From Acidiferrobacteraceae bacterium (GTDB lineage Bacteria; Pseudomonadota; Gammaproteobacteria; Arenicellales; UBA868), in assembly GCA_002721105.1 (NCBI GenBank), contig PBJL01000002.1:1-18571 (forward strand): a stretch of 18,571 nt of DNA. Direction: 5' to 3'. The notes under the pieces are model-generated. The model was not told where the DNA came from. It made no database searches and saw only the letters and a program-made list of their open reading frames with translations. Below, piece after piece: positions 1 to 7,605 of the stretch (position 1 is its first letter; each line of letters starts with the position of its first letter). The position numbers and the translations under genes were made by a program.

Positions 1-1339
1 TAAATAAATTTTTCACATCAGAGTAGTCAGTATTATTACTTCTCTCTGATAAGATATTCTCTTTGATGTAATCCGCTCTATCTTCTAAATCAGAGTAATC
101 ATATTTTTGAAGTAGATAGAACTCACTCAGCAAAATATTAGTATATTCATCCTCAAGTTGCTGTAACTCGGAAATGAGGTTTTTATTCTCAATATCATCA
201 ATGATAGTTTTTAATGAATTTATATATGACTCATATATAGCCTTATCAGACAATAATTCATTAAATAAATCTTCTTCTACTATAGAGCCTACTACTTGTC
301 TTTCATGAAAATTATCGTCATATCCAATTGGCTGAAGTTTTCCAGTATACGGGTTATAATAAAATCTCATATTTCCCCACCTAACACCATGTTGCGAGCC
401 AAATAATTGGTTAATTGCAAGAAACATCCCCATTTCATTGCTATCAAAAACCTCAGAAGCGTCTAACTTGCTGTTAACAAAACCTCTTAATAAGCCAATT
501 GCGTTTCTTCTATGCATAGTTAACTGGCTTGATTTATTAATACTTGAGTCTCTAAATGTATCAATTATTGTATTTTTATAGTTAAAGCCCGGAGGACTAT
601 TCCAAGATGCGCCTTCATCAAATCTAACAATTACTGATTCCTTTCTACCATTGCTCTCCAATAATTCCTTAGAAAAATGCTCCTCCAGCTCCATTAAACC
701 AACACTATCGCCATTAACAAATAATTCAACAACTCTGCGTCTTAAGGACAGCAATCCATATTTCTTTCTGACTGAATCAATAATAAATTGACCTTGAAAT
801 CCTCTTGTATATGGATTTTGTAGAGAGAATACTCGCATACCAAATACTGCATTATCTCCTTTTGTTTTTATGCGGAATGACCACTTGTCGCCAATTAAAT
901 GATCGACATTATCGCCTTTTATCCTCAATTCTACACTTGTTGTCTTGTTATCAAATCTCAGTTCTGCTGGAACAAAATCATCTTCCTCTTGAATAATCTT
1001 ATTGATCTTCAGTGATTTGTTCTTTTTATCTTCAAGCTTTGCAAAATTTTTATACTTAATGTCTAAATCAATTCTATCTGGATTAGTAAACTGTAATTTA
1101 CCCTTGATATATGCACTAGGAAATCTCTTAATTGCATCACTTACACTTTCTTGATTAATTGCGTTAAATCCTATTTGAAATGCATGATCTCTTATTTTCT
1201 GAACATTATTCATTAAAAAAATGCCAGAGAAAAGTGACACTAATATAAATATTAGAATCTGTATTTTCCAAGAAACTATAAAATGATTTCTTGCTGCGTA
1301 TTTTTTTGATTTTTTGTTTGTAGACTCTTTAACAAGCAT
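1..1339 (-). CDS. CotH kinase-like membrane-anchored protein (partial, C-terminus beyond window)
   Basis: The frame opens at an ATG at 1337-1339 and stays open for 446 codons to the window edge, so the C-terminus is missing. Residues about 19-40 are a strongly hydrophobic segment after a basic N-terminus, consistent with a signal anchor that leaves the rest outside the cytoplasm. The body fits the CotH kinase family: LRIKGDN at 138-144, WSFRIKTK at 153-160, VNGDSVGLMELEEHFSK at 208-224, and YYNPYTGKLQPIGYDDN at 327-343, where the acidic GYDDN resembles the metal-binding end of the fold. Bacillus CotH phosphorylates spore-coat proteins; the substrate here is unknown and could be a protein or a glycan. 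It starts 12 bp past the stop of the ParB-like gene, with a GAGA ribosome-binding-like stretch upstream, so it is probably the distal gene of the same operon. The family call is fairly secure from the motifs; kinase activity is inferred. Confidence 0.8.
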   Translation of the reverse strand, partial: MLVKESTNKKSKKYAARNHFIVSWKIQILIFILVSLFSGIFLMNNVQKIRDHAFQIGFNAINQESVSDAIKRFPSAYIKGKLQFTNPDRIDLDIKYKNFAKLEDKKNKSLKINKIIQEEDDFVPAELRFDNKTTSVELRIKGDNVDHLIGDKWSFRIKTKGDNAVFGMRVFSLQNPYTRGFQGQFIIDSVRKKYGLLSLRRRVVELFVNGDSVGLMELEEHFSKELLESNGRKESVIVRFDEGASWNSPPGFNYKNTIIDTFRDSSINKSSQLTMHRRNAIGLLRGFVNSKLDASEVFDSNEMGMFLAINQLFGSQHGVRWGNMRFYYNPYTGKLQPIGYDDNFHERQVVGSIVEEDLFNELLSDKAIYESYINSLKTIIDDIENKNLISELQQLEDEYTNILLSEFYLLQKYDYSDLEDRADYIKENILSERSNNTDYSDVKNLF

Positions 1340-1351
1340 TATAAAATTTCT

Positions 1352-2089
1352 CTATATCTTAAAGGCCTTGATGTGGAAACCATTCTCTTTAAAAAAAAGA
1401 TTAAATATATTTTTTGCACTTTCAACACTGATTAATCCCCTCTTGACATTAACCCAACTCAAGACATCGCTTTCTTTAATTGGACTTCTATAGAGCTTGC
1501 TCAGCCTAATATTAATTGTCTTCATGCCCAAATGTGAAAATATTGCCATTCTGTGGTTGCCTTGCAAAACAACAAACCTTTTTTCTCCAAATCGATTTAT
1601 TAACAACATGCCTTCAATAAATTGATTGCCAAATTTCCAAGGCTTATATGAAGTTTTCTTTAATTCATTATATAAATTAATTGTTCTATTGTATTGGTCC
1701 TGAATAAATTCATCAGAAGATGGACCACAAAATCTTGAAATTAATGGGTCTTTAGATTTTGTTGTATATATTTTTCCCCATGGGTATTCAAATAATGATA
1801 AGTTACATTTTTTTTTATTATTACTTAAATCGCAAATACTCTTAGGGCAAAAATATTTCATAAAATGATACATAGTTGTATCTCTATAATCTATAGAAGG
1901 ATTGCCATCATACTCCTTTAAAGTTTCCCTGATATGATGCCATCCATTATCACAAAATGAAGAACCAAAAATTGTGCAAGCCTGATTAATGTTAATTCTC
2001 TTTTGGTATTTAACGCCACTAACAAATCTATAAACATTACCTATATAAAATCTCAGTCTTGCAAATGTAATATATTTACTTGAAATCAT
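1352..2089 (-). CDS. ParB/sulfiredoxin-like domain protein of a polysaccharide locus (function unknown)
   Basis: This 245-residue soluble protein has no signal peptide or membrane segment. The recognisable part is its C-terminal half: IEGMLLIN at 158-165, then VVLQGNHRMAIFSHLG at 173-188. That matches the G-x-H-R-x-A...LG signature of the ParB N-terminal/sulfiredoxin-like fold, which in different relatives binds nucleotides, cuts DNA or phosphorylates small molecules. Earlier blocks, FEYPWG at 100-105 and RFCGPSSDEFI at 119-129, look like conserved motifs but I cannot name them. Six cysteines (38, 46, 81, 86, 95, 121) lie in the N-terminal half. I recall uncharacterised proteins of this type from other surface polysaccharide clusters, so a role in glycan modification is more likely than chromosome partition. 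The ribosome-binding site is weak. Product function is not established. Confidence 0.72.
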   Translation of the reverse strand: MISSKYITFARLRFYIGNVYRFVSGVKYQKRININQACTIFGSSFCDNGWHHIRETLKEYDGNPSIDYRDTTMYHFMKYFCPKSICDLSNNKKKCNLSLFEYPWGKIYTTKSKDPLISRFCGPSSDEFIQDQYNRTINLYNELKKTSYKPWKFGNQFIEGMLLINRFGEKRFVVLQGNHRMAIFSHLGMKTINIRLSKLYRSPIKESDVLSWVNVKRGLISVESAKNIFNLFFKENGFHIKAFKI

Positions 2090-2116
2090 AATACTATTTT
2101 TGTCTATGTCTCATTT

Positions 2117-2160
2117 ACTAGGCCGCCATTGTATCCACACTGTAGCGCTTGGACTAGGTC
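2117..2160. other. GC-rich island in AT-rich intergenic DNA, flanked by a 6-bp direct repeat
   Basis: The 90-bp gap between the GT-B-like gene and the ParB-like gene holds a 44-bp stretch with 24 G/C bases, while the DNA on both sides is very AT-rich. The hexamer ACTAGG occurs at both ends (2117-2122 and 2153-2158). On the minus strand the stretch is open in one frame, reading ...DDLVQALQCGYNGG... before a TAG at about 2105, out of frame with the preceding gene. It has no usable start and no strong hairpin. It could be a remnant of lost coding DNA or of a mobile element end. No identification is possible from the sequence alone. Confidence 0.3.
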
Positions 2161-2179
2161 ATCCTTATAATTACAATTA

Positions 2180-3475
2180 TTATTTAGTACAAGAAAAAAT
2201 ATACAATTCTTTATTTTTGTACTTAGGTTTAATTTCAATTTGATCTATTTTGCTGAGATTAATCTTTTCATTAACTTTAGAGACATATTTCCAATTAAAT
2301 CCTTTAAGTTTATTACTGACTAACTTTTGCTTCTCCAATTGAATAAATTCTGATTTTAATGATTTAAGTAAAAGCCAGAGTTGGTCACGCCACAAAATTT
2401 TGTGACATTTAGCATTTGATATTTTCTTTATTTTGCCCAACCTTTCAATAATCATTTTAAAACTCTGATTTCTAACAGAAAAATATCCATCAAGTAAGTC
2501 ATTATTATCAGGCATCTTCTCAAGTTGATTTTTGTTAATGCTATCAATGATTTTATCAAAATCAAAATATACCGCGCTTGCAGAAATAGGGAGTTTAGTA
2601 ACTAGATCCTTCGGGTAATTTTTAGGTAAAAAAGAATATGAACGCTTACCAAGAAAAAACGATTCAATTGCAGTAGTACAATCTGGATGTATCATCTGTT
2701 GAGTAGCTAACAACCAAGGTATTACAGATCCACTTCGAACAATCATAATGTTTTTTATATCGCAGAATGCCTTTTGATATATTTGAAGATCTTCCTCTGG
2801 GTGTGGTCTAACAACTATATTGAATTTTGTTTTCTTTGAAAGTTCTTTGATTAGGCAGATGTATAGGGACAGCTTTTCTTTATCAAAAGATATAATTTGA
2901 TCTATTTTGTTAACTCGCTCTCCGTAATTACTAATAACAAAATGATCTCCTTTAATATTATTACCAAACCCCATATTAGTGTTAACTAACAAAAAGCTGC
3001 CATACTTATTTTTAATCTTATCAACCTCTTCTCTATAGAGATAATGATATTCGGGTTTAAGCATCTCAAAGCGCGGATGACCAGTAACCTCAACCTTAGC
3101 GGGATTACTAAAGTTATCTCTAATAAGTTCGTGTTGTCTAAATCCCCATAAAAATGTAAAGTCAACTAAACTAAAGAACTTATTTGAATATCTATTAAGT
3201 AACGTACTATTATCGGCAAAGTCTACGCCGCCCTCTTCATCTAAACTAACAATAAGGCCATTATTTTGCTTGATTATTTTATATAATTTTTCTGACTCTC
3301 CACTGTGATAACCTTTATCAAGATATACATAGTCAGACATGCATCTCATTAAATGATTTATCTGGGTTTTACTGCCTAAGTAGCATGTAAATCCTTTTTC
3401 TGCTAAAAAACGGCATAGACATATCTTATAAAGTAATTCTCTAGAACTAGTCTCTATGGGAATCAAAATATCCAT
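2180..3475 (-). CDS. Surface carbohydrate biosynthesis protein, GT-B-like; candidate nonulosonate glycosyltransferase
   Basis: This is a 431-residue protein with no signal peptide. It resembles the 'surface carbohydrate biosynthesis protein' family, which has a glycerophosphotransferase or GT-B-like layout. Visible motifs are LDEEGG at 78-83, TGHPRFEML at 131-139, VRPHPEED at 222-229, and HPDCTTAIESFFLGK at 263-277. The last two look like the donor-binding C-terminal Rossmann half of a GT-B enzyme. The family is typically found beside legionaminic-type nonulosonic acid genes, and here it directly follows the CMP-nonulosonate synthetase gene. I infer that it transfers the activated nonulosonate onto the repeat unit; an annotation as a modification enzyme cannot be excluded. 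It is strongly AT-rich compared with the nucleotide-sugar genes to its right. The ATG at 3473-3475 fits the length, although no strong Shine-Dalgarno sequence is seen. Confidence 0.72.
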   Translation of the reverse strand: MDILIPIETSSRELLYKICLCRFLAEKGFTCYLGSKTQINHLMRCMSDYVYLDKGYHSGESEKLYKIIKQNNGLIVSLDEEGGVDFADNSTLLNRYSNKFFSLVDFTFLWGFRQHELIRDNFSNPAKVEVTGHPRFEMLKPEYHYLYREEVDKIKNKYGSFLLVNTNMGFGNNIKGDHFVISNYGERVNKIDQIISFDKEKLSLYICLIKELSKKTKFNIVVRPHPEEDLQIYQKAFCDIKNIMIVRSGSVIPWLLATQQMIHPDCTTAIESFFLGKRSYSFLPKNYPKDLVTKLPISASAVYFDFDKIIDSINKNQLEKMPDNNDLLDGYFSVRNQSFKMIIERLGKIKKISNAKCHKILWRDQLWLLLKSLKSEFIQLEKQKLVSNKLKGFNWKYVSKVNEKINLSKIDQIEIKPKYKNKELYIFSCTK

Positions 3476-3500
3476 AATAAAATTACCTGAAGTTAAGAAT

Positions 3501-3539
3501 TAACCTTTCACTATTGAGCTTTTAAACAATAAAGGGTTA
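3501..3539 (-). other. Imperfect hairpin between legF and the GT-B-like gene, no U-tract
   Basis: TAACCTTTCACTATTG (3501-3516) can pair with CAATAAAGGGTTA (3527-3539) around a 10-base loop, giving 5 bp and 8 bp of stem separated by a 3-base bulge. In the transcript direction it is followed by ATTCTTAACTTC, which has no run of T, so it is not a convincing intrinsic terminator. It may be a pause, processing or stability element that lowers expression of the distal genes. Confidence 0.35.
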
Positions 3540-3592
3540 GTTAAGAAGAAATAAATTATTACTTTGAGTAGAATTGAAATCTCTTATCTGAA

Positions 3593-4321
3593 TTACAATT
3601 TTTTTTCATCTGAAATAATATTATTTTTTTCCAAGATTTCGGAAAAGAATTCAAAATCATTTTTACTATCAATATCTAAACTTTCTAATTCGCTCATAAT
3701 ATATGGAAAACTTCCATTTGAAGGAAATTCATATTTTTTTCGAAAATCTGATAATCGGAAAATATATATAGCCCCATTAGGGAGGTATGTCTGAGGAAGA
3801 TCTTGACGCCTTTTATTTGTCATATTTTCATTAAATAAGACTTCTAAATTACTATTTTTATCTAGAATGAAAGCTTTAAATGGAGTTTTCTCCATTCTGA
3901 CAACACTAATAAGTTTATGAAGACCCGCTTCGACCATTTTTTCATAAGCCTCATCTATGTGAGCTGCAGTTCGTAATGGTGATGTTGGTTGTAAATAAAT
4001 AACATATGGATCTTTCTCAATCAGTTCCTTAGAGATTGTTGAGATAAAGTGCTCTACCACATTATTTGCAGTTGAACTATCGCTTGAAAACTCTTTCGGT
4101 CGACGGATTAACCTCACTCCTAATTCCTCGCCATACAAAAGTGTATTTTCATCATCTGAAGTTAAATAGACATCACTTATATATTTCGAATTCAAAGCAG
4201 AATAGATTGAATAGCCAACAAGTGGTACACCCTTTACTTTAAGCATATTTTTGCCTGGTAACTCTTTAGATCCACCTCTTGCAGGAATAAGAGCAACTAC
4301 AGTGTTATTGCTCTGTGTCAT
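3593..4321 (-). CDS. legF: CMP-nonulosonate cytidylyltransferase (NeuA/LegF family)
   Basis: This enzyme activates a nonulosonic acid with CTP, giving the CMP-sugar donor in the cytoplasm. The 242-residue length is normal for the bacterial family. The nucleotide-binding motif is IPARGGSKELPGKN at 12-25, with EL where GI is usual, followed by TSDDE at 54-58, QPTSPLR at 111-117, RRQDLPQTYLPNGA at 171-184 and the acidic DIDSKNDF at 216-223, which fits the metal-binding end. The start lies 2 bp after the legB stop, so the two are translationally close. The set of LegB, PtmE, NeuC-like and NeuB-like genes upstream suggests a legionaminic-type substrate rather than N-acetylneuraminic acid, but the sequence alone does not separate LegF from NeuA. 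Downstream is a 117-bp gap and then the candidate transferase. Confidence 0.9.
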   Translation of the reverse strand: MTQSNNTVVALIPARGGSKELPGKNMLKVKGVPLVGYSIYSALNSKYISDVYLTSDDENTLLYGEELGVRLIRRPKEFSSDSSTANNVVEHFISTISKELIEKDPYVIYLQPTSPLRTAAHIDEAYEKMVEAGLHKLISVVRMEKTPFKAFILDKNSNLEVLFNENMTNKRRQDLPQTYLPNGAIYIFRLSDFRKKYEFPSNGSFPYIMSELESLDIDSKNDFEFFSEILEKNNIISDEKKL

Positions 4322-4323
4322 AT

Positions 4324-5325
4324 TTATTTCTCATAGGTGTTTACATCAAAATAATGCATATTTTGTTCAATCCAACTGTAAGTCCTTTCTAGGCCTTTAT
4401 TAAAAAGTACCTTTGATTTCCAATGTGTTAGATTATGTATTATTGAGTTATCAGCCAATAGTCTATTGACTTCACTTTTCTCGGGGCGAATGCGATTTTC
4501 ATCCGTAATTATCTCCACTTCTCGACCAGATATTTTGCATAACATTTTCGCAGTTTCAGCTATTGACCATTCTTTGCCAGAACCAATATTAATAACTTTT
4601 CCTTCCGCTTCGGCACACAAGGCAAGCGCCAACATACCGCGAGCTGTATCAGTCACAAAATTAAAGTCCCGCGTAGGTGATAATGCACCAAGATGCAGTT
4701 GTTGTTTTCCTGCAATCAGCTGACTAGCAATGGTGGGAATCACCGCACGTGCAGTTTGGCGAGGGCCATAGGTATTAAAAGGTCTAGCTGTAACCACTGG
4801 CAACCCAAAAGAAAGATGGTAGCTCTCAGCCATTTTGTCTGCTGCAATCTTACTTGCAGAATACGGTGACTGACCAACCAGAGGGTGCAATTCATCAATA
4901 GGAACATATTGAGCTGTTCCATAGGTTTCAGATGTTGATACATGAACCAGCCGTGTCAACGTATCTGACTCTCTACATGCTTGGAGTATATTTAATGCAC
5001 CAGTTACGTTAGTATCAACGTATGAGCGAGGAGCGTTGTAACTGTATGGAATTGCAATCAGACTGGAAAGATGCATTACGTAATCACATCCTTTAACTAG
5101 TTCACGGATGTGATCACTATCACGTATATCACCCTTGACGATTTCTACTTCAGATAGGATTGATTCAGGAACATCTTTTAACCAACCAATATCATTCCAA
5201 GAATTATAATAAACTAAAGCTCTAACTTTTGCGCCCGATTCAACCAATAACTCAACAAGATGGCTTCCAATAAACCCGTCAGCACCAGTTACAAAAACAT
5301 ACTTGCCAGAAAATCTATTACTCAT
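4324..5325 (-). CDS. legB: NAD-dependent nucleotide-sugar 4,6-dehydratase (LegB-like)
   Basis: This extended SDR enzyme is predicted to remove water from a nucleotide-activated GlcNAc to give the 4-keto-6-deoxy sugar, the first committed step of legionaminic-type synthesis. At 333 residues it has the normal length. The NAD-binding GADGFIG is at 14-20, STSETYG at 130-136 carries the Thr/Glu pair typical of dehydratases, and YSASK at 155-159 holds the catalytic Tyr and Lys. The wording of the motif around RALVYYNSWNDIGWL (35-49) is characteristic of LegB proteins. The ATG overlaps the ptmE stop by 4 bp (ATGA), so the two are probably translationally coupled. In the known Campylobacter pathway LegB uses a GDP-linked substrate, which agrees with the neighbouring PtmE. 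The family call is strong; the exact sugar is inferred. Confidence 0.9.
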   Translation of the reverse strand: MSNRFSGKYVFVTGADGFIGSHLVELLVESGAKVRALVYYNSWNDIGWLKDVPESILSEVEIVKGDIRDSDHIRELVKGCDYVMHLSSLIAIPYSYNAPRSYVDTNVTGALNILQACRESDTLTRLVHVSTSETYGTAQYVPIDELHPLVGQSPYSASKIAADKMAESYHLSFGLPVVTARPFNTYGPRQTARAVIPTIASQLIAGKQQLHLGALSPTRDFNFVTDTARGMLALALCAEAEGKVINIGSGKEWSIAETAKMLCKISGREVEIITDENRIRPEKSEVNRLLADNSIIHNLTHWKSKVLFNKGLERTYSWIEQNMHYFDVNTYEK

Positions 5326-6383
5326 ATCTTATAAGCCTTAAACTCTTCTCGAGTTCTTTCTAAATCTGTAGAAGTGCCAATATCTGACCAGTACTCATGT
5401 ACCGGAAAAACCGAAACAATATCTCCATCAATTAAGCATCGTTCAATCAAATCCGTCATATTAAAAAATTTATCCTCTGGAATTTTACTAAGCACTTTGT
5501 TAGATAATGCGTATATTCCAGCATTACAAAAAAATTGTTGCGACGGCTTCTCTTCTATCCCCTTTACTTTTGTTCCATCGTACTTAATAACGCCATAAGG
5601 TATTTCAATCTGGTAATCAACAGCGCTTATAGTGATTTCAGATTGTTGATCTTCATGAAAATGCAGCAAATTAATAAAATCTGAGGTTGTCAGAATATCA
5701 CCATTCATTACTAAGACTGACTTTAAATCATCAATATTCGGAAGCAGTGACAGGGCTCCCGCAGTGCCAAGCTTCTCACTCTCTTGGAGATAGCGTATTT
5801 CAACACCAAACTTAGCGCCATTACCAAAGTAATTTCTAATAACATCACTCAGGTAATTTACAGATATATAGACTAAGATAATACCCATGTTTCTTAAGCG
5901 GCGAATTTGCCTTTCAAGTAATGGCAACCCATGAATCTCAATCATCGGTTTTGGCAGGTTTTCTGTCAAAGGCATAAGCCGTGTACCTTCTCCTCCAGCC
6001 ATTATGACAGCAGCAGAAAATACCTGTTTATTTAAAGCAGGCTTGTCTTCTGAATCTAACTCCATCTCATGGAGAGTACGGACATATTTGCTATTTTCAT
6101 CTACCAAAGGAAGTGAACGAATATTATGCTGCGCCAATATCTTGCGCAACGCACTATCTGATGTGTTTATTGATGCAGTTACAGGACTTACATTCATAGC
6201 CTCAGAAACAGATGCTTGCAGTGCGCCCCCTTTTAAAATATGTCGTCGAATATCCCCATCAGTTAAGGTACCTAAAACTCCATTGTCTACAGAAACAACT
6301 ACAGCTAATCTCTTTTCTGTTGCTTCTATGGCACTAACGGCATCTAATAGAGTGGCTGAAGGTAAGAGGGAGTTTTTGCTCAT
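5322..6383 (-). CDS. ptmE: CBS-domain sugar-phosphate nucleotidyltransferase (PtmE-like, predicted GlcN-1-P guanylyltransferase)
   Basis: The protein has two parts. Residues about 1-110 form a pair of CBS motifs (GVLGTLTDGDIRR at 35-47, NIRSLPLVDE at 87-96), and residues about 122-353 form a nucleotidyltransferase with MAGGEGTRLMPLT at 128-140, PKPM at 145-148 and the metal-binding MNGD at 226-229. This arrangement and the 353-residue length match Campylobacter PtmE, which makes GDP-glucosamine for legionaminic acid. The CBS pair could sense an adenine nucleotide and tune flux, but that is inference. It overlaps the NeuC-like gene upstream and legB downstream by 4 bp each, so the three are tightly coupled. 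Its presence implies a GDP-linked rather than UDP-linked pathway. Nucleotide choice cannot be proved from motifs. Confidence 0.88.
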   Translation of the reverse strand: MSKNSLLPSATLLDAVSAIEATEKRLAVVVSVDNGVLGTLTDGDIRRHILKGGALQASVSEAMNVSPVTASINTSDSALRKILAQHNIRSLPLVDENSKYVRTLHEMELDSEDKPALNKQVFSAAVIMAGGEGTRLMPLTENLPKPMIEIHGLPLLERQIRRLRNMGIILVYISVNYLSDVIRNYFGNGAKFGVEIRYLQESEKLGTAGALSLLPNIDDLKSVLVMNGDILTTSDFINLLHFHEDQQSEITISAVDYQIEIPYGVIKYDGTKVKGIEEKPSQQFFCNAGIYALSNKVLSKIPEDKFFNMTDLIERCLIDGDIVSVFPVHEYWSDIGTSTDLERTREEFKAYKI

Positions 6384-7600
6384 TTAAACCAACCATCCTT
6401 GGATTTGCCCTGGAGGTTCATTTTTTTTCTAATGAGTATGTTATTGATGGGCACTTTAGCTAGGACATTTGCAATTTTTTTGCCTGCATCTCCGAGATAA
6501 TAAGGATTATCAGTTTCATGGCAGACATTCCTAAAATCATTGTCCTCAATGCATCTCATTACTGCATCAAAGATTAACTTATCGCTGTATTCCACATCAA
6601 TAACATTCTGCCCTCTCAATCTCCCCAATTGACGACTACCTATGTTAACGGTGGGGCATCCAAACACTGGAGTTTCTTTAATGCCTGATGATGAATTGCC
6701 AACACAAATAACCTTTCTCTTGCGGTCTCTCGCTAATGCAAGAACACCATGATACAAATAGCGGCCAAGTGAACGATGGACCTGTATGCCATTTATGGAT
6801 TGAACATCCATTTCAATAAGTTTTTCAATAATTGTTTTACCGCCAGCGTCATTATTTGGATAAGTAACGATCACCTGAATTCCTTCTGCTGCCAATTTCT
6901 CCAGCGCGTGCAATGACGGTTCAACTTGCTCTCCAGCTAGTTCAAACTCTGTAGTAACCGAGTGCTGAGTAAACAAGACGACTGGCTTATTCAGATCAAC
7001 ACTTAAACTTTCGACCACTTCATTTGGCGTGGCAAAGTTACTTTCAGATATCATGTCAATAGCTGGAAATCCTACTGTATGAACTCTCCACTCCTCTTCA
7101 CCCATACCAAGAACTCGATTGCTGGCCTGTTGGTTTGTAGTAAAGTGAATATGAGAAAGTTTAGTCATTGCATGTCTCACAGAATCATCCAATGCCCCTC
7201 CATCTGTAAGGTCTCCGCCCTCAATATGTGCAGTTGGAATATTCATCTGAGTTGATGCTACAACTGCAGCCAAGCCCTCAAACCGATCTGCATATACAAC
7301 CATCATATCAGGCTTTAGTTTACTCAAAGCTTTTCCGATAGATAAAATGCCGGACCCAATAGCTTGAACATTTGATTCAAGCGTTCCTGCATCCATTTCA
7401 ATTTTAACCTCTTCACTAACTCTAAATCCATCACTTTTAATTTCTGCCAAAGTTTCACCAAAATTCTTATCTAAGTGTGCACCCGATACAATTAGTTTGT
7501 AATCTAAATCAGAATGTGCATCAATTGCTTTCAGCACCGGAAATTGCAGGCCATACTCTGCCCTGTTGCCTGTAAAAACTGCAATAATTCTTTTTTTCAT
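6380..7600 (-). CDS. legG: Hydrolysing nucleotide-sugar 2-epimerase (NeuC/LegG family)
   Basis: The enzyme epimerises C2 of a nucleotide-activated amino sugar and releases the free ManNAc-type sugar that the synthase condenses with phosphoenolpyruvate. Family motifs are GNRAEYG at 11-17, YADRFEG at 103-109, HIEGGDLTDGG at 125-135, VRHAMTKLSHIHF at 141-153 and GNSSSGIKETPVFGCP at 301-316. The first and third are characteristic of the hydrolysing NeuC branch rather than the non-hydrolysing WecB branch. At 406 residues it is slightly longer than usual, with the extra length as a basic C-terminal tail after about 385. It lies 5 bp after the short SDR gene and overlaps ptmE by 4 bp. The neighbours favour a GDP-linked 6-deoxy substrate (LegG) over UDP-GlcNAc (NeuC). 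Confidence 0.9.
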   Translation of the reverse strand: MKKRIIAVFTGNRAEYGLQFPVLKAIDAHSDLDYKLIVSGAHLDKNFGETLAEIKSDGFRVSEEVKIEMDAGTLESNVQAIGSGILSIGKALSKLKPDMMVVYADRFEGLAAVVASTQMNIPTAHIEGGDLTDGGALDDSVRHAMTKLSHIHFTTNQQASNRVLGMGEEEWRVHTVGFPAIDMISESNFATPNEVVESLSVDLNKPVVLFTQHSVTTEFELAGEQVEPSLHALEKLAAEGIQVIVTYPNNDAGGKTIIEKLIEMDVQSINGIQVHRSLGRYLYHGVLALARDRKRKVICVGNSSSGIKETPVFGCPTVNIGSRQLGRLRGQNVIDVEYSDKLIFDAVMRCIEDNDFRNVCHETDNPYYLGDAGKKIANVLAKVPINNILIRKKMNLQGKSKDGWFK

Positions 7601-7605
7601 ATGTC

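Noticed and set aside
2117..2160. Integron attC site or transposon terminal repeat
   Set aside because: There is no attC core (GTTRRRY/RYYYAAC) and no long inverted repeat; only a 6-bp direct repeat is seen, which is too little to call a mobile element.
3501..3539. Intrinsic terminator after legF
   Set aside because: The stem is bulged and the downstream transcript sequence ATTCTTAACTTC has no T-run, so termination by this element alone is unlikely.
3564..3794. Plus-strand open frame of 76 codons overlapping legF
   Set aside because: It lies antisense to a clear cytidylyltransferase, shows no family motif and has no ribosome-binding site; it is a shadow of the real gene, as are the other plus-strand frames in the window (for example 5374-5598, 6004-6387, 10824-11108).
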